A stretch of 64,000 nt of DNA from Nepenthes gracilis (taxonomy: Eukaryota > Streptophyta > Magnoliopsida > Caryophyllales > Nepenthaceae), in contig BSYO01000005.1 of NCBI GenBank assembly GCA_033239525.1, positions 24,472,519-24,536,518 of the forward strand. The letters run 5' to 3'. The notes under the pieces were generated by a model. It did no database searches and was not told the origin of the DNA. It worked only from the letters and a program-made list of their open reading frames with translations. Position 1 is the first letter of the stretch, and every line of letters begins with the position of its first letter. The position numbers were made by a program, and so were the translations under genes. Shown here in pieces: positions 57,640 to 64,000 of this stretch.

Positions 57640-58816
57640 CACATTGCTTTAAAAGCCCGAAACCATCCATTGTGATATATGAATAGTGGATGCTTCAGAT
57701 ATATGTGTGGCAATAAGGCCATGTTTTCGTCTCTTTCTGACCATCCTAATGGGCTGGTTTTCTTTGGTGATGGAGCTAGGGCTCCCATTCTCGGTAGAGG
57801 ACAGATCAGCATTTTTGGGTTCTCAAAGCCTTGTGATGTTTTGTATGTATCCAGATTAAAATCTAACCTCCTTAGTATTAACCAATTTTGTGATGAAAAT
57901 TTTGAGGTTAGATTTTTTCAGGACAAGTGTTACATTTAAGACACATATGGCTCTCTAGTGTTAGAAAGAAAAAGGACTCCTAATAACCTCTATAGTATCG
58001 AGCTGACCCCGTCCTAGAATGCCATCCTGTAAAAATTGATGATACTGAATTGTTGCATCAATGTCTTAGACATTTAAATTTTAAAAATTTATCTAAAATT
58101 TTCAAGAAAAATTGTGTCGAAAGCCTTTTTAAATTGTTAAATGTCAACGCCATGTGTGCGGTCCCTACCAACTTGGAAAACAAACTAGGCCTAGTCATCC
58201 TTTACTAAGTAACATTTACACCTCACGTCCTCTTCAACTAATCCATATGGATCTTATAGAACCTTCAAGGACCGAGAATTTAGCCGGTAAAAGGTATATC
58301 CTAGTAGTTGTAAATGACTATTCTAAATATTCTTGGATAGACCTCTTACGTGAAAAATCCGATACTTTTGACCATGTGAAAATTTTGTGCAAAAAATTCA
58401 CCAATGAGAAGGGAACTCCAATTGCACGAATTCGCAGTGATCATGGAAAGGAATTTAAAAACTCAAGATTTGACAATTTTTGTAATGAAGGAATTCAACA
58501 TGAATTCTCTAGTTCAATCACTCTCCAACAAAATGGGGCTGTGGAATGAAAAAATTGAGTCATCCAAGAAATTGCTAGAACTATGATGCAAAGCAAAAAT
58601 GTAGCCATACATTTTTGGGGTGAAGCCATGAGCACAGCTTGCCACATAATCAACAGGGTTTACTTAAGGCCCGGGATGAATAAGACCCCTTATGAACTTT
58701 GGAGAGAAAAGAAACCCAATTTAAAGTATTTTCACAGTTTTGGAAGTAAATGCTTCATAATTCGAGATAAGATAAATTTAAGTTCGACTCAAAAAGTAAT
58801 GATGGAATATTTTTAG
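57640..58816 (+). pseudogene. SIRE-type protease and integrase
   Basis: The protease site near 57680 reads MNSGCFRYMCG, so the catalytic Asp of D-S-G is Asn. The pre-integrase part contains CDVLYVSRLKSNLLSINQFC. The integrase core (58154-58549) has IHMDLIEPSRTENLAGKRYI, VVVNDYSKYSWIDLLREKS, RIRSDHGKEFKNSRF and LQQNGAVE, followed by TGA. The next frame (58583-58816) has HFWGEAMSTACHIINRVYLR. Catalytic D, D and E are all still present. Confidence 0.85.
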
Positions 58817-58872
58817 GATATTCCCTTTTCAGTAGAGCCTATCATGTATACAATTTTCGTACTTAAACTGTA

Positions 58873-59865
58873 ATGGAGTCAATCAATGTTGTTGTGGATG
58901 ATGTCCCCAGGGAGCAACCTAAAGCCAAGGATTGCCCGAACAAAGAGGTTGATCAAACTGAATCCTCTCATGAATTAGCTTTTGTTGAAAGTTCTGACAA
59001 GACTCCTAACACCGTTCCTACAAAGGAACCTTCCGCTAGAGTCAAACTTAATCATCCCAAAGATTACATATTAGGCGATCTGAGTGAAGGGATGAGACTG
59101 CATCACCGAGTTCTAAACCTTCTTGCCAATACATGTTATATTTCTCACTTAGAACGAAAAAAGGTTGAAGAGGCCCTGAGCGGCGAATGCTGAATTAATG
59201 CTATGCATGAAAAGCTAAACCAATTTGTCAGGAATGATGTGTGGTCCTTAGTTCCCCGACCTAAGCATACGAATGTCATTGGCACCAAGTACATCTTCAA
59301 AAATAAAACAGACGAAAATGGCAATATTACACGCAACAAAGCTCATCTTATCGCTCAAGGATATACGCAAATTGAGAGAATCGATTTCGACGGGACCTTT
59401 GCTCCTATGGCTCGTTTTGAATCTATAAGAATCTTATTGTCCATTACCTATACTATGGACTTTAGACTCTATCCAATTAATGTCAAAAGTACTTTCCTTA
59501 ATAGCATCATCCAAAAAGAAGTTTATGTTGAGCAACCGAAGAGATTTGTTGATCCCGTGTTTCTAGACCATGTATACAAACTTAAAAAGGTCTTATATGG
59601 TCTTAAACAAGTTCCAAGAGTTTGGTATGAAGGCCTCACCACATACCTTAGTGACCACAGCTTTGTCAAGGATAGTGTTGATAAAACACCTTTTGTGAAA
59701 ACTATTAAACAATGCATGATTGTTGCCCAGGTCTATATTGATGATATTATGTTTGGTACTACCGTAGATTTCAGTACTCACAAATTTGCAAAATGTATGA
59801 CTTCTAAATTTGAAATGAGCATGATAAGAGAACTTACATTTTTTCTTAGTTTGCATATTAGATAA
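58873..59865 (+). pseudogene. SIRE-type reverse transcriptase
   Basis: The linker frame (58873-59193) is followed by a 220-codon RT frame (59203-59865). Visible blocks are NDVWSLVPRPKHTNVIGTKY, HLIAQGYTQIERIDFDGTFA, KEVYVEQPKRF and LKKVLYGLKQVPRVWYE. The catalytic box reads YIDD (59734-59745) instead of YVDD, a G-to-A change. The frame stops at the TAA after FFLSLHIR. Confidence 0.87.
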
Positions 59866-60444
59866 CTTTCTCAAGGATTTTTTATCTCCCAAACTAAGTA
59901 TGCCAATGATCTTGTTAAACGGTATAGGTTAGATAACAAAATGCATAGTCGGACTCCCACAAGCACCTCTACCAAATTGGATCATAATCCCGCTGGAAAG
60001 AGCATTGATCAAACTCTCTATAAAAGTATGATATGAAATCTCCTATACTTAACTGCTAGTAACACGACATTGCCTTTAATGTCGGCGTATGTACTCAATA
60101 TCAATCTAATCTGAAAGAATCTCACTTAAATGTCGTCAAACGAATCATTCACTATGTTCATGGCACGCCCGATTATGGGATCTTCTACTCTCAAGACTCC
60201 AATTTTAACTTGGTTGGTTATTCCATAATGACTAAGCAAGAAATGTCAATGATCGTAAAAGCACCTCTAATGGATGTAAATATATCAGGTCAAATCTTAT
60301 ATCTTGGCTGAATAAGAAACAAAATTCCATCTTCTTATCTACTGTTGAAGTAAAATACATTGCTGCTGATAGCTATTGCACACAACTCTTGTGGATAAAA
60401 CAAATGCTATATGATTACAGCATTACCCAGGATAATAATATGAT
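59866..60444 (+). pseudogene. SIRE-type RNase H, N-terminal part, interrupted
   Basis: The frame continues after the stop with KYANDLVKRY and then, in shifted frames, the region leading to a VEVKYIAADSYCTQLLWIKQ-like segment near 60350. The last gag-pol codons read NNMI, where a gypsy LTR begins at 60445. Confidence 0.72.
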
Positions 60445-60671
60445 TGTAATATCTCGGATCCCCGTTTAGATTATTTTAATATTTATTATGATTTTGGATA
60501 TTTCAGACGTGGTGAAAATAAATTAAAATATTATAAAATTTTGAGAAATGATTGGAATTTCAAAGTGGCGTCCGAGGTGCGCCCGTATTATCGCCCGAGT
60601 ACCGATTAGATTTTTTTTGGAATAAAAGAAAAAAGGAAATAGAAAATATAATAATAATAATATATAATATA

Positions 60672-60990
60672 TATATTTATTTATTTAAAAAAAAAAGAGA
60701 GAAGAGTGGGCGGTGGAATCGGGGAGAAAAGAGAGGAAAGAAAGAGTGAGAGGGGAGAGGGAGGAAAGAAGAGAAAAGGGTAGGAGGGTTTCGTGGCCAT
60801 TCGACGGTGGCTTGTAGTGGAGGAGAGAAAAGGAGGTGGGTTGGCAATAGCGGCACACAGAGGAGGTCGTGCGTTGGTGGTTGGCGACGGCGGTGTGGCG
60901 GCAAGTCGCGGCAAGTCGCGAGAGAGAGAAAGAGGCGGCGAGAGTGACGCCGTGAGAGGAGACAGGAAAAGAACAGCGGCCATTGGGCGG
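60672..60990 (+). repeat. GA-rich low-complexity tract inside the LTR
   Basis: A purine-rich stretch of GAGAGAAAG-type repeats becomes G/C-rich towards 60990. This is common in chromovirus LTR leaders. Its long minus-strand Ser/Pro/Leu frames are compositional artefacts. Confidence 0.7.
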
Positions 60991-61065
60991 CCGGCGGTGG
61001 TGCAAGGACTCCCTCACGCAGAGAGAGGGCACGCCGCATCGGAAGGTGCCCAATTCGTGTACGGG

Positions 61066-61560
61066 GCATCCTTTCTTGAGGCTACAAAGTATAAAGTCGG
61101 GCAAGTCGGCAATCCTTGATCGATTTAATATCGATAATATTTAACTCTATTTGGAGATTTTACTAACATGCATGTATTTTTATACACCCAAAATCTATTT
61201 ATTCTATATATGCATATATGTTTTAATCGTCGGAAGGAGATTTGAAGGGTTTTGCCCACCCTATGGGTATATATGTATTTTTATGTATCCGGTTATGGAA
61301 CATCCTTTCTTACAAGCATCTGCAAGTATAAAATCAAGGCAAGTATCCTCTAACCCTATCCTTGAGACTTACTCCCAACGATTTTATGTAATATGTGATC
61401 TCCTTCCGATAATATTTGAGCTTTGTTGTAGTTGGAGATTTTATTTAAATAAAACTATCGTTATTTTTATATACCAAAATAATTAAAACTTTATTCTATT
61501 ATAGGTATATATGTTTCAACCCGTCGTGCGGTAGTTTTAGCCTTGAATCTGTGTTTATGA
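61066..61560 (+). repeat. Two-copy duplication of about 242 bp inside the LTR
   Basis: CATCCTTTCTT at 61068 and 61308 opens two copies. Each then carries AAGTATAAA, a GGAGATTTTA block, TATATATG TTT, and the TTTGAAGGGTTTT block. The copies differ by many substitutions. Confidence 0.65.
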
Positions 61561-62369
61561 TTTGAAGGGTTTTCGGACAATCCTTCCTCAAGTTTGTATT
61601 ATTTATCTTTGATTCTCCATATTTATACTTTATATTTATGTTATATGTTGTGGAACCATTTGAGACCATAAATAAGCGATAGGAATGTCTCATCTGATCG
61701 GTTGTTAAGCCTTGGAACATGTTTTATATTTATATGCTTTGGTTCCGGTATTTTCTTTGATTTTAGCATATAAGATATGAGATTTGGATTCGAATGATCG
61801 TATGTGTCCCACACGAATGTGGTAACGGTCGTGATTATAATATATGACCTCGGATCTTATGATATGGTCATTATATGTTATGATCTAAGGCGTAGATATT
61901 TGGTACCATCTCGATTTTTAGGGATTTCACAGATATTGTGTTTTCTTTTATATGGTTGTTATGTAATATCCATTCCTCTAATTTGTGTACGGTTTTATAT
62001 GATGATAATACTTGCTGAACTCTCGACTCATGTTTTCATATTTTATCTATTCAAACTAGTGGTATGGATACGCTTGCAGAAGTTCAGATGTAATTTGACA
62101 CGGTATATTTCTCGATAAGTGGAGATATTTATATTGGGTATATTTCTGATCTTGAGGGTATTTAAATGAAAATCAATTGTAAGGGATATATTGAAATTAT
62201 TTCTTTATGTTGATGAGTAATATATTCGGATGTCCTAATATTTAATTAAAACTTATTTTATTGTTATATCGAAAGATTACGGGATTAGTAAAATATAGTA
62301 TGGAGCAAGTTTGGGTTTTATGGCTAATGGAATATATTATCTTAGATTTTATTTTGTATATGGATGGCC

Positions 62370-62680
62370 TTGTTGACAATTTATTGAGACAACACCAGTA
62401 TCATCAATATTTTAAAAAATCTCATTTAATATTCACGAACCAAACATATGGATATTCGACACCACTTTATTTGTGAACTTGTTGAAACTCAAATCATTGC
62501 TCTTGGATATACTCTAACCGAATTCCAATTAGCCAATATTCTTACCAAGCCATTAGATAATCTTAGATTTGAATCTTTAGAAAGTTTGGAATTTGCTTTC
62601 CCATTAGGCGAAGTTTTCGTAATATCCGGTTTTTATTTGGACGATTCAATATCAATTGTAATTTTGTATTTTGTAGTATG
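62370..62680 (+). pseudogene. SIRE-type RNase H C-terminal end
   Basis: The frame at 62448 begins MDIRHHFICELVETQ, then LTEFQLANILTKPLDNLRFE and SLEFAFPLGE. It is the expected RNase H C-terminus of a copia element, preceded by degraded codons for the DNxSxINI(S)KN stretch at 62370-62440. It ends about 62680. Confidence 0.82.
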
Positions 62681-62689
62681 ATTTGAGAT

Positions 62690-64000
62690 TTGAATTGTGG
62701 TTTGGATCCCATAAAATATGGCACCATAGGAATATCTCACCGAATATTAATTTGTTTTGGAAGAAAACCAAAATGAAATATATTTTATATTTATATAATT
62801 TATTATTATATATTTTCTTTAATTTTAGTATATAAGATAATGATTGATTTAAAAAAAAGAGATTGGAATGATGGTATTTGTGTGAGGAAGCGGCCAGGAA
62901 GAATGTGGTGATGAGGACGACATGGTGGCCGTCGTTGTCGGCATGATTATGAGATATGACCTCGGATCTTATGATATGATATTGTCTATGATATTTGGCC
63001 AGGTTGGGAGGAGCTTTATTTGTTATGATTATGTCTTGGAGAGCGGTGGAACAATGGCATGGATGTTGATTTAGTCGAGACATCTCGATTTTTCACACAA
63101 AAGAGAAAAGACGTTTCCGCGAGGGCACGGGGCGAGATATTGTGTTTTGTTTTATCCTTTCTTGTTACGTAATATCCATTCCTCTGAAACCTGTCTTTTA
63201 TTTTTATATGATATATTTTGAATCTTGTTTGAAATTTTTACTAACATCGACTTTTTGTTTTAATTTATTTTATCCCTTGTAATTAGTGGATATGGATTGT
63301 CGGACTTGGTTTTATGATTTTGGATTTAATTTTTTACGATATATTTCTTGATGAGTGGAGATGTTTATATTGAGTATGTTTCTGATCTTGAGAGTGTATT
63401 ATGATTATTGTTTATAGTCGGATGAGGACCCTAATCTTTGTATGGGATATATTGAAATTATTTCTTTATGTTGATGAGTTTGATTTGTTATATATTCGGA
63501 TCCTAATATATCCGAAAAGTTTAAGCGATATTTGGATAGCGCAAAACATAGTGAGCAACTTTTTATTACACGATCATGGATTTTGGCCTATTCTATTATG
63601 TGATTCCTCAAACTGTCTTTAAATAATGAGAACCCAAATTTTATTTATATTTTTGTTAGATTGGACTTTGATTTGGATATGGATTTTTGGATTTGGATTT
63701 GGGTTGGGTTTTTGCCTATAGTGGCTAATGGAATATATTATTTTAGATTTTATTTTTAACATTGGAATATTGTCTTTATGTTCTACGAATTAAATCATCG
63801 CATATCGGATGACAATGATAATTTATTGACTTGGACTCGGACACGGATCGACATCGGTTTTGGAATCGTTTGAATCATCATATTTTAAAAATTTATATTT
63901 AATATTCCGTCTCGACCAAACATATGGATATTTGGACATTTATTTGGACTTTATTTGATTTGAAAGTCGAACTTGGTTTTGAATTTTGGATATTGGATTT
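62690..64000. repeat. Patchwork second copy of LTR plus copia flank
   Basis: The segment repeats, in the same order but with increasing offset, pieces of 61740-62480. CTCGGATCTTATGATATG occurs at 61850 and 62960, the ATATCCATTCCTCT block at 61970 and 63170, a 36-base identical stretch at 62183 and 63441, the TGGCTAATGGAATATATTAT block at 62320 and 63721, and finally the CCAAACATATGGATAT copia string at 62442 and 63917. Extra sequence rich in GGATTT and TTGG is inserted between blocks. No gene is seen. Confidence 0.7.

Larger units (their letters stand above)
60445..62360 (+). repeat. Gypsy-type LTR inserted in SIRE RNase H
   Basis: TGTAATATCTCGGATCCCCG begins the segment, the usual start of chromovirus-type LTRs, right after the copia codons. 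The copia frame resumes near 62370-62448. Only LTR-like sequence lies between, so it looks like a solo LTR of about 1.9 kb. The 5-mer ATGAT before it has only an approximate match (ATGGAT) near 62357. Contents include a GA-rich tract and an internal duplication. Confidence 0.65.
54613..64000 (+). mobile_element. SIRE/Maximus-type copia element, 3' end beyond window
   Basis: A 5' LTR (54613-55724), tRNA-Met primer-binding site, gag, protease, integrase, reverse transcriptase and RNase H follow in copia order on the plus strand. The SIRE/Maximus group is suggested by the long gag with coiled coil, the LTR length and integrase strings. An LTR of a gypsy family interrupts RNase H at 60445. No 3' LTR was identified before 64000. 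Stops and substitutions are scattered throughout. Confidence 0.82.

Noticed and set aside
60677..61104. Long minus-strand Ser/Pro/Leu-rich frames
   Set aside because: They are the complement of a GA-rich low-complexity tract inside an LTR and show no domain.
61804..62118. Plus-strand hydrophobic frame
   Set aside because: AT-rich LTR sequence; the apparent membrane segments are due to composition.
1..64000. CRISPR arrays, prokaryotic operons, tRNA and rRNA genes
   Set aside because: Tandem repeats here lack spacer structure, genes are spliced, and no cloverleaf or rRNA sequence was recognised. tRNA-like strings are retrotransposon primer-binding sites.

Overview
The window is nuclear DNA from a flowering plant, probably a eudicot. 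The evidence is spliced genes with GT-AG introns, plant-type families (SLAH anion channel, BAP31, peroxisomal PMP22, SKU5-like cupredoxin) and dense nested LTR retrotransposons primed by initiator tRNA-Met. No prokaryotic features, CRISPR arrays, rRNA or tRNA genes were found. Four host loci are present: an intact two-exon S-type anion channel (1574-3035, +), an intact two-exon BAP31-like ER protein (27609-24535, -), an intact seven-exon PMP22/Mpv17 peroxisomal membrane protein (32200-29721, -), and the last three exons of an SKU5-similar multicopper-oxidase-like gene (36492-34997, -). The 5' exons of that last gene are not seen in the window.

Most of the rest is retrotransposon sequence. Region 1 (4348-24091) is a decayed Ty3/gypsy element of the Tat type (A). 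A copia element (4409-11139, target duplication GGGCC) sits inside its 5' LTR. A second, minus-strand copia element of the Tork/Tnt1 type (12830-18260, target duplication CCTCC) sits inside its gag. Downstream there is a degenerate antisense ORF of the plant gypsy-type transposon kind (about 22000-20000, -) and another LTR of the same family (23450-24091) followed by a primer-binding site. Solo or fragmentary LTRs of this family also lie in the BAP31 intron (25704-26363), in the BAP31/PMP22 interval (ending 28931) and between PMP22 and the SKU5-like gene (33589-34272, -).

Region 2 (38553-54612) is a second Tat-type gypsy element (C), recognisable from gag through protease, reverse transcriptase, RNase H, a second RNase H and part of integrase. 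Its gag is split by about 10.6 kb of rearranged chromovirus-like gypsy DNA (39945-50512). This insert carries three copies of a roughly 3-kb LTR, two direct and one inverted. Together they form an inverted repeat with arms of about 3.1 kb and a loop of about 1.1 kb, and each LTR contains three kinds of minisatellite.

Region 3 (54613-64000) is a SIRE/Maximus-type copia element with a 50-bp-period tandem repeat in its LTR. Its RNase H is interrupted by an LTR of another gypsy family (60445 to about 62360). The right end of the window repeats part of that LTR plus its copia flank in a patchwork manner.

No new biochemical system is evident. The most notable structure is the giant inverted retrotransposon repeat, a plausible source of long double-stranded RNA. 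Next come the minisatellite-bearing LTR family, the solo LTR inside the BAP31 intron, and the SKU5-like gene whose upstream exons have been displaced or lost behind the transposon nest.
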